Numbered from the stretch's first letter, positions 1 to 7,802 are shown. The stretch: 64,000 bases of DNA from Rothia sp. (in: high G+C Gram-positive bacteria) (GCF_030540545.1 NZ_JAUNVZ010000001.1:186001-250000), one strand, 5' to 3'. Notes: generated by a model from the sequence alone, not told the origin. Numbers and translations are program-made.

Positions 1-2
1 TT

Positions 3-452
3 CAAGAATATCGCGGTGAAGAAGGTCAAGCCTGGATAGTAACCGGGCTGAGAGAAGCATTTGAGCATTCTGTTCTTAAAGACATAGGGACAGGTCTTCA
101 GATACGTGTACCCACTTTGGCAGGGTTACTGGGTCTCAAATTGATTGCTTGGGGTACTCGAGGGTACGGTGAATCCAGAGATGCCCAAGATTGGGTGTAC
201 CTTTTGGATTGTTATCACCGGCTCATAGATGAAGATTCTCTGTATAACTCTGAATACTTTAGTGGTGATCCTGTAGGTACCGTCGGGATTATGGCTGCTG
301 TGGATGTAAAAAATATATTTGACAGTAGTAGTCTTAACGCGATGACTACAGTTCTGCAGGATATGCGTTATCAGAGGGTCTTGGAAGGGTATGTCGAGCG
401 GCATGGACTGAGCGTACCTGACATATATCAGGCTTCTACACCGAACTTGTAG
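3..452 (+). CDS. C-terminal fragment of a putative nucleotidyltransferase
   Basis: The frame is open from base 3 to the TAG at 450-452, so the gene starts before the window and only about 149 residues are visible. The segment LLGLKLIAWG followed about 10 residues later by RDAQDWVYLL matches the pattern K-L-x-A-W...R-D-x-x-D seen in the C-terminal half of predicted nucleotidyltransferases of the AbiEii/COG4849 type. The catalytic G-S...D-x-D motif would lie upstream and cannot be checked. A shorter start at TTG 117 is in frame but would cut the domain. It converges on mutY across a strong hairpin. The family call is from motif memory only. Confidence 0.5.
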   Translation, partial: QEYRGEEGQAWIVTGLREAFEHSVLKDIGTGLQIRVPTLAGLLGLKLIAWGTRGYGESRDAQDWVYLLDCYHRLIDEDSLYNSEYFSGDPVGTVGIMAAVDVKNIFDSSSLNAMTTVLQDMRYQRVLEGYVERHGLSVPDIYQASTPNL

Positions 453-464
453 GTGTATAAGAGT

Positions 465-503
465 ATGGGTGGGTAGAAACTCTATGAGTTCCTACCCACC
501 CAT
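465..503. terminator. Bidirectional terminator between the nucleotidyltransferase and mutY
   Basis: Arms 465-482 and 486-503 are complementary over 18 bp with one mismatch, around a 3-base loop. It is GC-rich in the lower stem and flanked by short T-rich sequence. It lies between convergent genes. Confidence 0.75.
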
Positions 504-510
504 ATAGATT

Positions 511-1527
511 TTAGAGACTGACCAGGGTATTGGTTTCGCGGATGAGGGAGTCGGCTAGTAGGGAAGTGTAGCAGCGGTCAATCTGCTCCTGGGCAGAGCC
601 CAAAGCACGCAGCTGCGCAATAGAACGACGAAGCTGCTCACCCGCATCCGAATCAAGTAGCTGAACCACGTCGGAGTCCAGCACAATATGGGCGGGCAGG
701 TGCGCAATATCAACACTCATATCCGTGAGCAGCGCCCGCGGAATGGGGGAGTGTGCCGCTCGAACCACCGCCATCATTGCCCCGCGCAGCTGCCTGTCGG
801 TACCGGCCCAGCTTTGACCCACGGGCGTGTACTCCGCCTCGGGGCAGCCGGCAGCACGCCAAGCGCACATATCGCGCACCGGGCATAGATCGCATTCGGG
901 GTTTTTAGCGGTGCAGATGAGAGCCCCCAGCTCCATGACGGACTCGTTCCAGAGCACCGATTCTCCCAGATCATTAGGCATGAGCGCCTCGGCAAGCCGG
1001 GTTTCTGCCGCGGTGAGGGATTTAGAGGGGAGTGCCTTCGCGCTAAAGAGCCGGGCGTGCACGCGGCGAATATTCGTATCGATGACGGTGGCGCGGCGAC
1101 CGAAGGCAAAAACGCTAATAGCGGCGGCAGTGTAGGATCCGACACCGGGTAGAGCCAGCAGCTGGTCATAGTCGGCGGGTACTTCACCTGTGTGTTCTTC
1201 AACGATGGCTCGTGCCGCATTGTGCAGGCGTTGGGCTCGGCGCGGGTAGCCTAAGCGGCCCCAGGCACGCACTGCTTCCCCGGGTTCTTCACCGGCGAGA
1301 TCGGCGGGGGTCGGCCAGCGGCGCATCCATTCTTCCCAGACGGGTAGTACTCGCTTAACGGGGGTTTGTTGGAGCATGAATTCGCTGACCATAACTCCCC
1401 AGGGGCTGCATTCTGCGCGTCGCCAGGGTAGGTCGCGTGCATTGGCAATGAACCAGTTATTGATCAGGTGGTGGGCGCGTTCAATAGTGTTGTGGTTCGG
1501 GAGAGTCTCTGGGGCGTTTTTTCGCAT
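511..1527 (-). CDS. mutY: A/G-specific adenine DNA glycosylase MutY
   Basis: Base-excision repair enzyme that removes adenine mispaired with 8-oxoguanine. The HhH-GPD core is clear: SEFMLQQTP carries the catalytic Glu, LPGVGSYTAAAI is the helix-hairpin-helix, and VIDTNIRRV supplies the catalytic Asp. The iron-sulfur loop follows as C-x6-C-x2-C-x5-C (CTAKNPECDLCPVRDMC). The protein ends about 100 residues after the cluster, so the C-terminal NUDIX-like recognition domain of E. coli MutY is absent; short forms are common in actinobacteria. I prefer ATG 1527 (338 aa); an in-frame TTG at 1563 adds 12 residues, and neither start has a clear ribosome site. disA lies about 4.7 kb away on the same strand. 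Confidence 0.95.
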   Translation of the reverse strand: MRKNAPETLPNHNTIERAHHLINNWFIANARDLPWRRAECSPWGVMVSEFMLQQTPVKRVLPVWEEWMRRWPTPADLAGEEPGEAVRAWGRLGYPRRAQRLHNAARAIVEEHTGEVPADYDQLLALPGVGSYTAAAISVFAFGRRATVIDTNIRRVHARLFSAKALPSKSLTAAETRLAEALMPNDLGESVLWNESVMELGALICTAKNPECDLCPVRDMCAWRAAGCPEAEYTPVGQSWAGTDRQLRGAMMAVVRAAHSPIPRALLTDMSVDIAHLPAHIVLDSDVVQLLDSDAGEQLRRSIAQLRALGSAQEQIDRCYTSLLADSLIRETNTLVSL

Positions 1528-1778
1528 TGCTTTAGGGTACGCGATATGTATGCTTTTGCCCAATTAGGTGGACCCAAGAGCTGAGTTGTAGCGGGACTGC
1601 ACATAAAGAATATATAGGGAATGCTCGTTCTCTTATTGCGCTATACGGGTTGTCATAGTGGCTCTCTACGGAAAACTAGAAGGACGATCGAAAGGATAGG
1701 ATAGAGTGCTTGCATTCTATACTTTCGAGGGTAGAGGAGGGTTTCAAAGAGTGTATAAAAACAGTTATCCTTAAGAGT

Positions 1779-2543
1779 ATGAGTGAATTCCGCCCTGAGA
1801 CCGATTCTGTGTATGCAAAGCGCCGCCTGACTCTTGTTGTAGCGTTGCTGCTGGTTCTTGCATTGGCTTTCGTTGTTGGCACCTTTGTACTGGGTCGCCA
1901 GGCTAATTCGGGTAGCTCTCAGGCGGAGGCAACGGTCACTCCTTCTATTTCTACTGCACCCTTTGCGAATTTTAGTGCCCGCCCTACTCCCAGTATTGAT
2001 CCTTCAGCTTCTGCGAGTGCTAGTGTGGCACCCAGCCAGTCGGTAACGGTGAGTGTGCCTGCATCCCCGAGTGCTGGTGTCAGTAGTGCTGCTGCGACTG
2101 TGAGTGTGGCACCCACTCCGAGCGCAGCGGCTACCAGTGCTAAGCCGAGCTCTACGGCTCTTGTGGCGTGCGCTGCTTCTGACTTGCAGGTGATAGTGGC
2201 TCCGTCTAAGACGGTATATGCTGCCGGTGAGCAGCCCAGTTTCCGCGTAACCTATACGAATACGGGCTCAACTCCCTGTACTATTGCTGCGGAGAGTGCT
2301 CCGGTGGATATTCAGGTGACCTCGGGTAGTGCGCGCGTGTATACGAAGAGCATGTGTACTCCGTCGAATGCCCCGAAGGGGCAGTTGCAGCCAGGTGCTG
2401 CTCAGGTAGGCGACTATGCCTGGGATCGCAATATTAATGTGTTGGGTTGTAATGCTCTTAAGCCTGCCCAGAAGGGTTCGTATTGGGTGGTTGCCAGTGT
2501 GCAGGGTGTTAGTTCTCAGCGTGTGAATTTTGTGCTTCAATAG
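1779..2543 (+). CDS. Membrane-anchored protein with Ser/Ala/Pro linker and extracellular domain
   Basis: About 254 aa from ATG 1779; an in-frame start at 1710 would add 23 residues without domain support. The order is a short basic N-terminus (YAKRRL), one membrane helix (about residues 18-40), a low-complexity Ser/Pro/Ala/Val linker of about 90 residues, then a globular domain of about 120 residues starting at CAASDLQV and containing FRVTYTNTGSTPC. The last domain resembles DUF4232 or immunoglobulin-like folds of actinobacterial surface proteins, with four cysteines that could form disulfides. Function is unknown. It converges on the lipoprotein gene at 2611. Its last 82 bases recur at 4416-4497, see the scar entry. 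Confidence 0.75.
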   Translation: MSEFRPETDSVYAKRRLTLVVALLLVLALAFVVGTFVLGRQANSGSSQAEATVTPSISTAPFANFSARPTPSIDPSASASASVAPSQSVTVSVPASPSAGVSSAAATVSVAPTPSAAATSAKPSSTALVACAASDLQVIVAPSKTVYAAGEQPSFRVTYTNTGSTPCTIAAESAPVDIQVTSGSARVYTKSMCTPSNAPKGQLQPGAAQVGDYAWDRNINVLGCNALKPAQKGSYWVVASVQGVSSQRVNFVLQ

Positions 2544-2553
2544 CAGTGTATAG

Positions 2554-2602
2554 AACTATAGCTAAGCCCCGGTATAACTTATACCGGGGTTTAGCTATAG
2601 TT
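2554..2602. terminator. Bidirectional terminator, 22-bp stem
   Basis: Arms 2554-2575 and 2581-2602 pair over 22 bp with one G-U position and a 5-base loop. The stem core is CCCCGGTAT. It separates convergent genes. Confidence 0.85.
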
Positions 2603-2610
2603 GAGACGCT

Positions 2611-3483
2611 TTAGGAGTTAATGATGTGTACGGCGCGTTCTTTCGCTACCTTTTCAATATCACGGATTTCCATGATCAGCGCTTCGTGGTCTTTGAGCCA
2701 TTGTCCTGCTTTGGAGTAGAAGATGTCCTCTGCTTTGCGTACGATGCCTGAGGATTCTTGGCAGGTGTAGTCTGCTTGTGCCATGGCTCGTTCTTCGGCA
2801 TTGGCTGGGGTGCCGGGTGCGCGGTAGTGTCCAAATTTTTGTTCGGCTACTTTGGGCGCGTCGCCGAATGTTTTAACGTCGGGGTATCCTGCTTGGTTCA
2901 TGCACTGAGGATATTCCTTATTGCTACGATATAGTACACCTATTTCTTCATTGGCCCCAGTTTTACTTCCCACGTCTAATAGCTCATTGGTTAAGTTAGT
3001 ATATTTTAACCCGTTTTCAATAGAGCCATATACTGCTTGGGTAGCATAACTGGTGCAAGAATCTGTAGTCATACCGATAATGGCTCCGCTATTTAGCTTG
3101 TAGGTTATAACCTTTTCTTGTTCTGAGCTATCTCCAGCGAGGGCAAGCCTATAACCAGAGTCTTCGGGTTCTTCTAGTACGGAGTCTGAGTAGGTCCGCA
3201 GATATCCGTATGTGAGCTCATCACCGCCGGTGAGTACGGCATCACCATTTATGGATGTGGCAACACTGCGTGAGCCACCGATATGTTCTTGGTGATGGTA
3301 AGTGTATCCCTTTTCCTTCATGCATTCTTTTATTTTGAAGGAGTAAGCGGATGAGATATCTGGATCTGGAGATGCATATGAGTCCAAGGTGGTACGTACA
3401 TCTCGTGGGATTTCGACACTATTTTGGGCACAGGATGTGCATAGAAGCAGTGCAGTTATTAGAAGAGTATTTATTTTCTTCAT
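2611..3483 (-). CDS. Four-cysteine lipoprotein, paralog 1
   Basis: 290 aa. The signal peptide MKKINTLLITALLLCTSC ends in a lipobox-like CTSC with an unusual Cys at -3. The mature protein keeps the signature of its two paralogs (5290-6156 and 7752-8633): PRDVRTTLDSY near the N-terminus, KECMKEKG, KEYPQCM..AGYPDV, and a C-terminal helix beginning NAEERAMAQADYTCQE. The conserved cysteines outside the lipobox could form two disulfides. The family resembles hypothetical actinobacterial lipoproteins ending in a D-x-C...R...E-x-I helical motif; the function is not known to me. It follows the I36-like gene at 3542-3886 by 58 bp, so they are probably co-transcribed. Its last 231 coding bases are nearly identical to paralog 3, while the middle diverges. 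Confidence 0.85.
   Translation of the reverse strand: MKKINTLLITALLLCTSCAQNSVEIPRDVRTTLDSYASPDPDISSAYSFKIKECMKEKGYTYHHQEHIGGSRSVATSINGDAVLTGGDELTYGYLRTYSDSVLEEPEDSGYRLALAGDSSEQEKVITYKLNSGAIIGMTTDSCTSYATQAVYGSIENGLKYTNLTNELLDVGSKTGANEEIGVLYRSNKEYPQCMNQAGYPDVKTFGDAPKVAEQKFGHYRAPGTPANAEERAMAQADYTCQESSGIVRKAEDIFYSKAGQWLKDHEALIMEIRDIEKVAKERAVHIINS
2617..2847 (-). repeat. Inverted repeat arm A (lipoprotein 3' ends), partner 8391-8621
   Basis: 77 codons encoding AEQKFG to the IIN end of the lipoprotein. The same codons with few differences occur at 8391-8621 on the opposite strand. The central parts of the two genes are far more divergent. Confidence 0.85.
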
Positions 3484-3541
3484 GATGCTATACCCCTATG
3501 TAGGTGTGGTGGGAGAAAATTTTTCTCCCACCACGCAGTTT

Positions 3542-3886
3542 TTAGAAACACACAGTTCGATACATGTGATCGACCTTATCATTAGCATGGTCACCGACGT
3601 ACCACATAATCTGACCAGCATTAAGCTTGAAAAGATGTTCTTCAGTAACCCAGGTGTGGGTGCTAATGCCAAGCAAGCAAATGTTAGTTTCATTCTTGAC
3701 GGATGACATCATGTTATCCGGCACATCAATGTACCACGCCGGACCAGAACGGGTCAGTTCGCCCTGGAAGTTAACGTGATCGTAGGCATGGAAATCCGCA
3801 CCAGCAGGAGCCACGGACCCAGTCAGAACCGCCGCCGATACCGCAAGAGCAGCACCGGTCTTCTTCATGATTGCGGGAGGGAACAT
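3542..3886 (-). CDS. Small secreted crystallin/I36-like protein, copy 1
   Basis: 114 aa from ATG 3886, which has an AAGGAGG ribosome site 8 bases upstream; ATG 3868 is an alternative. The signal peptide runs MKKTGAALAVS...APAGA and would be cleaved before DFHAY. The mature region DFHAYDHVNFQG...YIDVPDNMMSSVKN has the Y-x-H-x-N-F-x-G and D-V-x-x-x-x-S-S-V-x-N pattern of beta/gamma-crystallin folds in peptidase inhibitor family I36. Two cysteines near the end may form a disulfide. Copy 2 (4906-5250) has exactly the same length. Inhibitor activity is an inference from fold resemblance. It is the first gene of a two-gene unit with the lipoprotein at 2611. Confidence 0.75.
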   Translation of the reverse strand: MFPPAIMKKTGAALAVSAAVLTGSVAPAGADFHAYDHVNFQGELTRSGPAWYIDVPDNMMSSVKNETNICLLGISTHTWVTEEHLFKLNAGQIMWYVGDHANDKVDHMYRTVCF

Positions 3887-4004
3887 TGTTCCTTCCTCCT
3901 TGATCTCAGGGGCATAAGCACCTTGGCTTATTCCTTGTGAAAGCATCTCGTGCTTCATGCCCGAAATTTTATAACAGGGTGAGTAATACCTTGTACTCAC
4001 CATG
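3836..4004 (-). repeat. Inverted repeat arm B (leader and signal start), partner 7634-7802
   Basis: 169 bp covering promoter, leader and first codons. It differs from the plus-strand block 7634-7802 at two positions only (CCCGCA/CACGCA and GGTATCG/GGTGTCG). The two blocks face each other around about 3.6 kb. Confidence 0.9.
3887..4004 (-). promoter_or_regulatory. Promoter, operator-like palindrome and folded 5' leader, copy 1
   Basis: Read on the minus strand: a palindrome GGTGAGTA-N8-TACTCACC (3978-4001), a -10-like TATAAA (3968-3973), then a leader that starts about 3962 with GGGCAT. In the leader, GGGCAT-g-AAGCAC can pair with GTGCTTATGCCC (12 bp, one bulge), or AAGCA and ATAAGC can form two local hairpins instead. 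The strong ribosome site follows directly. From 3836 to 4004 the sequence is the same as 7634-7802 except for two bases. Confidence 0.65.
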
Positions 4005-4126
4005 GTAGGCAGTAAGATCACAGAAAGACAATCACACACAAGCCAACATCCATTACAGCAGTTGGCAAGAAATTGTTACAATCGTCACTAAACAACATCA
4101 AATAGATATATTATTATACAAATTTA

Positions 4127-4245
4127 TGTGAAAAAGTAGACAAAAATCATTAATTTTCATCACAATTTTTTTCTATATATGGACTTAATATTTCGTTAAA
4201 AACCACATAAACCCACGGGTTCTCACATAAAACCACAGTGCATAT
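4127..4245 (-). repeat. Inverted repeat arm C (AT-rich upstream block), partner 7396-7511
   Basis: About 115 bp, with the core TATGCACTGTGG...TTAAGTCCATATATAG...TCTACTTTTTCACA when read on the minus strand. The plus-strand copy at 7396-7511 differs by a few substitutions and indels. Between arms B and C both copies hold unrelated sequence. Confidence 0.85.
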
Positions 4246-4340
4246 TATTGCAGGCTCACAGTATCTGGAGTCACCCATGCACAGACAAAAGCACCGATTT
4301 CACTATCGGGACTTTTCACCTGGAGCACATCTGCCGGGCT

Positions 4341-4497
4341 CTAGTACAGGAACTTCTCCAGGCTGCTCTCTGCCATGCGGGAAAGGGACTCTCGAATAGT
4401 ACGAGCACACTGCTCGCCTGCCCAGAAGGGTTCGTATTGGGTGGTTGCCAGTGTGTAGGGTGTTAGTTCTCAGTTTGTGAATTTTGTGTTGCAGTAG
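4341..4497 (+). pseudogene. Chimeric scar: disA 3' end joined to the 3' end of the 1779-2543 gene
   Basis: Bases 4341-4418 repeat 6232-6309, the last 78 bases of disA, with 3 mismatches. Bases 4416-4497 repeat 2462-2543, the last 82 bases of the membrane-protein gene, with about 6 mismatches, one of which makes an internal TAG. The joint falls in a 3-base overlap (GCC). Neither part can encode a product. The order, disA end first and the other gene second, is what the inner junction of a tandem duplication running from 2462 to 6309 would look like. Confidence 0.88.
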
Positions 4498-4905
4498 CCT
4501 AGGGCTGCTAAGGTAGACCCTCGGGACGCAAGTTTCGGGGGCTTTGTGCTGTTGCGAGGGCGGGGTAAGAACTTAACCCACTAGTGATTTATAGCACTTA
4601 ATAGAATTTAAAATATAGATGAGTGTCTATGTGGTGAATTTCCATGTCAAATAGCGAATAATTTTTGTGGAATTTGATATTGTTTGATCCATTTATAATA
4701 CTCGGTCTATATAGATAAATATGAATATATAAGCCTTTTGTTTCTGTGCACCTATTGACACCCCAATATCTTATCGACTAGGGTTATAGGCAACAAATTT
4801 ATTGATAGTGATGTACCTCAATGATTTGTAACACTGAAGTTGGTCATGTCGCCAGCTTTTAAGACTTACGAGTGGGCAATGGTTGCCCGGGAAGGAGTGG
4901 CTGTT

Positions 4906-5250
4906 ATGGTTGCTCAGAAGATGATGAAGGCTTTGTCGCTGCTGGGTGCTTCTGCACTCCTGATGGCTGGGGCTATTGGCCCCGCATCAGCAGATTTCCA
5001 TGCTTACGAGCATGCTAATTTTCAGAACCAGATTACTCAGGTGAGGGGTGGGCATTGGTATATTGACGTTCCGGATGATGTTGTTTCTTCGGTGAAGAAT
5101 TATACTGACACCTGTTACACTGGCCGTGACAATCTCTGGTATGGATCAGTGTTAGTTATTGAGCTTAGCCCTGGTCAGGATATGCGCAATCTCTATGGGG
5201 GAAATGATAGGATTAACTATTTTGCACAGTGCTGGTTAGGTGCTTTGTAA
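4906..5250 (+). CDS. Small secreted crystallin/I36-like protein, copy 2
   Basis: 114 aa from ATG 4906, with AAGGAG 8 bases upstream; the longer in-frame start at 4840 is unlikely. The signal peptide ends ..GPASA and the mature protein begins DFHAYEHANFQNQ, then YIDVPDDVVSSVKN, matching copy 1 closely. Two cysteines sit in matching places near the middle and end. The crystallin-like motif suggests an I36-type fold. It precedes the lipoprotein gene at 5290 by 39 bp, the same order as module 1 but on the other strand and under a different leader. Confidence 0.75.
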   Translation: MVAQKMMKALSLLGASALLMAGAIGPASADFHAYEHANFQNQITQVRGGHWYIDVPDDVVSSVKNYTDTCYTGRDNLWYGSVLVIELSPGQDMRNLYGGNDRINYFAQCWLGAL

Positions 5251-5289
5251 AGTTACCTGTTTTCCATAAAGTTAGGCTGGTGGTGATTT

Positions 5290-6156
5290 ATGATGAGAAA
5301 AATAGCCCTTTGTGCAGTTTCTGCTTTGCTTATTTCCTCTTGTTCAACTTCGCCTAATGAAGAGCGCGTGTCGCAAGATGTCCAAAATATTATGAGTTCT
5401 TATAAAATGGGAAGCCAAGATATTGATATTGCTCTTGAGCAAGAGTATAAGAAATGTGCCCTTGAGCGCGGTAGAGCGTATACTCCCGGTGGTGTGAAGA
5501 TCGGGAAAGGGGTCGCAGATCTTGTGAATACAGGCGCTGTTCTATACACGGAAGAAAAAGCTCGGCAGGGCTATCCCGTGACGATTCTCCCACAGGAATC
5601 TCAGGGTTCAAGGTATGAAGAAGACGACAGTCCCTATGATCCGGATAGTGTGGTTTCGTACAAAATACCGGAGAGTGGTGAGGTGTCTATGAACCCGAAA
5701 AGCTGCCGAGGGATAGCTGCTGCACGTGTATTTGGCACAATAGAAAAGCATCTTAAATACACGAACCTAATTAACGCTCTGGCGATGGTAAACCAGAAAT
5801 ACGGTATTGCTGAAGAGATTGGCATTCTCTATAAAACGGGTAAGGAATATCCCGCGTGCATGTCTGTGGCCGGGTACTCCGAGGTCAACTATTTTGGTGC
5901 GGCACCGCAGGTGGCTGCTAAGAAGTTCGGTCAGTACCGTAGTGAAGGTGAAGAGGCCAATGCTGAGGAACGCGCCCTAGCGCAGGCTGACTATAAGTGT
6001 CAGCAAGAGAGTGGTGTGGTGCGTAAGGCCGAGGATATTTTCTATTCTAAGGCTGCCCAGTGGTTCAAAGAGCACGAGTCGTTGATTTTTGAGATTCGTG
6101 ATATTGAGGCTGAGGCTAAGGAACGCTCGATCAAAATTATTAACGGTGAGCTTTAG
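5290..6156 (+). CDS. Four-cysteine lipoprotein, paralog 2
   Basis: 288 aa. MRKIALCAVSALLISSCS has a lipobox ending ISSC. The conserved family features follow: SQDVQNIMSSY, EYKKCALERG, GKEYPACMSVAGYSEV, PQVAAKKFGQYR and NAEERALAQADYKCQQESGVVRKAEDIFYSKAAQW. It is the most divergent of the three paralogs at DNA level. It probably shares a transcript with the I36-like gene just upstream. A role as a surface partner of that small protein is plausible from the repeated gene pairing, but nothing in the sequence shows it. It converges on disA. Confidence 0.85.
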   Translation: MMRKIALCAVSALLISSCSTSPNEERVSQDVQNIMSSYKMGSQDIDIALEQEYKKCALERGRAYTPGGVKIGKGVADLVNTGAVLYTEEKARQGYPVTILPQESQGSRYEEDDSPYDPDSVVSYKIPESGEVSMNPKSCRGIAAARVFGTIEKHLKYTNLINALAMVNQKYGIAEEIGILYKTGKEYPACMSVAGYSEVNYFGAAPQVAAKKFGQYRSEGEEANAEERALAQADYKCQQESGVVRKAEDIFYSKAAQWFKEHESLIFEIRDIEAEAKERSIKIINGEL

Positions 6157-6173
6157 AAAAGCTATATGCGCAC

Positions 6174-6216
6174 GGGTGAAGCCTGAACTCCTGCTGTGGG
6201 GTTTCAGGCTTCACCC
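6174..6216. terminator. Terminator between lipoprotein 2 and disA
   Basis: Perfect 14-bp arms GGGTGAAGCCTGAA (6174-6187) and its complement (6203-6216) around a 15-base loop, between convergent genes. Confidence 0.75.
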
Positions 6217-6231
6217 CTGTGAGGTGGTGGT

Positions 6232-7299
6232 CTAGTACAGGAACTTCTCCAGGCTGCTCTCTGCCATGCGGGAAAGGGACTCTCGAATAGTACGAGCACG
6301 CTGTTCACCCACACCCTCAACAGCTCGTAAATCTTCCAGAGATGCCGCCATGAGCGCCTGCAAACTACCGAAACGCTCCACCATGCGCTCAGTAATGGCA
6401 CGGGGCATGGTGGGAATACCATCGAGCAGGCGATATCCTCGAGGATGAAGAGGGGCTTCCATATCTATATCGTCAAAACCTACAACACGAGCGACAGTTT
6501 TAAGGTCGACAATATCCATGTCATCAAGGTTTTCTAGCGCCTGCTGGGCTGCAGCGATAGTCAATTCATTGGCGTCAGGCAGGTAGTCGCGCAAGATAAT
6601 ATCGCTGGTAGAGCTCTCAGGATTACGGAGCTCTTCAAGCTGCAAAGAAACCAAGCGACCATTAACACCCAACTCCAGCACATAATGGCTCACCTCGGCA
6701 ATAATACGGCGCACCATTTCCATACGCTGCAAAGTCAACGCAACATTCGTGATCGTCACCGTCGACTCAATCTCCATGGACGAAAGCTCCGTCAACACCG
6801 TGCTTAGACGTCGAGTGTAGCTTTCCAAAGTCTGAATAGCCTGGTTTGCGCGACTCATCAAATATTGAGTGCTTTCAACGGTGTATCGAGTGCCATCCAC
6901 ATAGACAGAGATAACCGACATAGAAGCACTTACCGAAATCACCGGGAAACCGGTCTGAATAGCCACACGCTCCGCCGTACGATGGCGAGTGCCCGACTCA
7001 TTCGTATCAATACTGGTGTCGGGCGAAAGCTGAACCGCAGCGTGCAGCAGGCGAGTACCCTCACGATTACAAATAATCGCGCCATCCATTTTGGCAAGTT
7101 CACGTAGGCGGGTTGCTGAGAACTCAGTATCAATACTGAAACCGCCCGAAGATATAGAAGTAACAGTCTTATCCGATCCAAGCACAATGAGAGCGCCGGT
7201 ACGACCTCGAAGGATTCGTTCTAATCCTTCACGAAGTTCTGTACCGGGGGCTATACGAGCGATGGTCTTGAGAAGAAGTTCACTATATCTTGTCTGCAC
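6232..7299 (-). CDS. disA: DNA integrity scanning diadenylate cyclase DisA
   Basis: 355 aa, full length. It makes the second messenger c-di-AMP from two ATP and scans DNA for branched structures. The DAC domain has the DGA motif (KMDGAII) and the RHR motif (ESGTRHRTAERVA). A long helical linker follows, and the C-terminus has helix-hairpin-helix motifs (LQALMAASLEDLRAVEGVGEQRARTIRESL). In related actinobacteria disA commonly sits between radA and mutY. Here radA is 4.6 kb upstream and mutY 4.7 kb downstream on the same strand, with accessory genes in both gaps. A second copy of its last 78 bases lies at 4341-4418. Confidence 0.96.
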   Translation of the reverse strand: MQTRYSELLLKTIARIAPGTELREGLERILRGRTGALIVLGSDKTVTSISSGGFSIDTEFSATRLRELAKMDGAIICNREGTRLLHAAVQLSPDTSIDTNESGTRHRTAERVAIQTGFPVISVSASMSVISVYVDGTRYTVESTQYLMSRANQAIQTLESYTRRLSTVLTELSSMEIESTVTITNVALTLQRMEMVRRIIAEVSHYVLELGVNGRLVSLQLEELRNPESSTSDIILRDYLPDANELTIAAAQQALENLDDMDIVDLKTVARVVGFDDIDMEAPLHPRGYRLLDGIPTMPRAITERMVERFGSLQALMAASLEDLRAVEGVGEQRARTIRESLSRMAESSLEKFLY

Positions 7300-7633
7300 T
7301 CTACTAAGTGTACTCTTCTTAGCACAGGTGAGAGGGAGCTACTGAGGGTGACAGGGGCTCCAAAGGTGCTGCTTTAGAGCCCAGCAATGTAAGAGTATGC
7401 ACTGTGGTTTCATGTGAGAATCCGTGGGTTTATGTGGTCTTTGACGAAATATTAAGTCCATATATAGAAAAAATGTGATGAAAATTAATGATTTTTGTCT
7501 ACTTTTTCACAATAATATGTTGATTAATTTAGCTATTTATTACTAAATACATGCGATTCTTATAATTTGATAACATTTACTCTAGTGAATGTGGCTTTCC
7601 GTGTGCTTGCTTTTTCAGAAGTCTGCTCTCTAG
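7300..7633. other. Upstream region of disA and of lipoprotein 3
   Basis: The first 90 bases hold the disA 5' region. Bases 7396-7511 are the plus-strand copy of repeat arm C. Bases 7512-7633 are AT-rich and unrelated to the matching position of module 1. No gene is seen. Confidence 0.6.
7396..7511 (+). repeat. Inverted repeat arm C', partner 4127-4245
   Basis: Plus-strand copy of the AT-rich block upstream of module 1, with several substitutions and short indels. It lies about 120 bp before arm B' here and at a similar distance in the other copy. Confidence 0.85.
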
Positions 7634-7802
7634 CATGGTGAGTACAAGGTATTACTCACCCTGTTATAAAATTTCGGGCATGAAGCACGAGATGCTTTCA
7701 CAAGGAATAAGCCAAGGTGCTTATGCCCCTGAGATCAAGGAGGAAGGAACAATGTTCCCTCACGCAATCATGAAGAAGACCGGTGCTGCTCTTGCGGTGT
7801 CG
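7634..7802 (+). repeat. Inverted repeat arm B', partner 3836-4004
   Basis: Plus-strand copy of the promoter, leader and signal-peptide start. It differs from the other arm at two bases. It ends abruptly after the codons for MKKTGAALAVS, where the two coding sequences part. Confidence 0.9.
7637..7751 (+). promoter_or_regulatory. Promoter, operator-like palindrome and folded 5' leader, copy 2
   Basis: Palindrome GGTGAGTA-N8-TACTCACC at 7637-7660 covers the -35 area; TATAAA at 7665-7670 fits a -10. The predicted transcript starts near 7676 with GGGCAT. Bases 7676-7688 can pair with 7717-7728, which excludes the local hairpins 7683-7697 and 7708-7725. The ribosome site AAGGAGG at 7738-7744 follows 10 bases later. 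No known riboswitch consensus was recognised. Confidence 0.65.

Larger units (their letters stand above)
4005..4905. other. 900-bp region without an intact gene
   Basis: It holds the upstream repeat block of module 1 (4127-4245), about 95 bp of unexplained sequence (4246-4340), the duplication scar (4341-4497), then about 400 bp of AT-rich DNA leading to the module-2 start at 4906. A TTGACA at about 4754 could be a -35 element, but I see no well-spaced -10. A hairpin GGGCAA-TGG-TTGCCC (4874-4888) sits just before the ribosome site of 4906. Confidence 0.7.

Noticed and set aside
7635..7751. N-terminal extension of lipoprotein 3 (MVSTRYYSPCYK...)
   Set aside because: The same codons open upstream of copy 1 because the DNA is nearly identical; the strong ribosome site before ATG 7752 and the folded leader argue that it is untranslated.
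7300..7751. ydaO-type c-di-AMP riboswitch near disA
   Set aside because: The leader is much too short and lacks the conserved ydaO core sequences.
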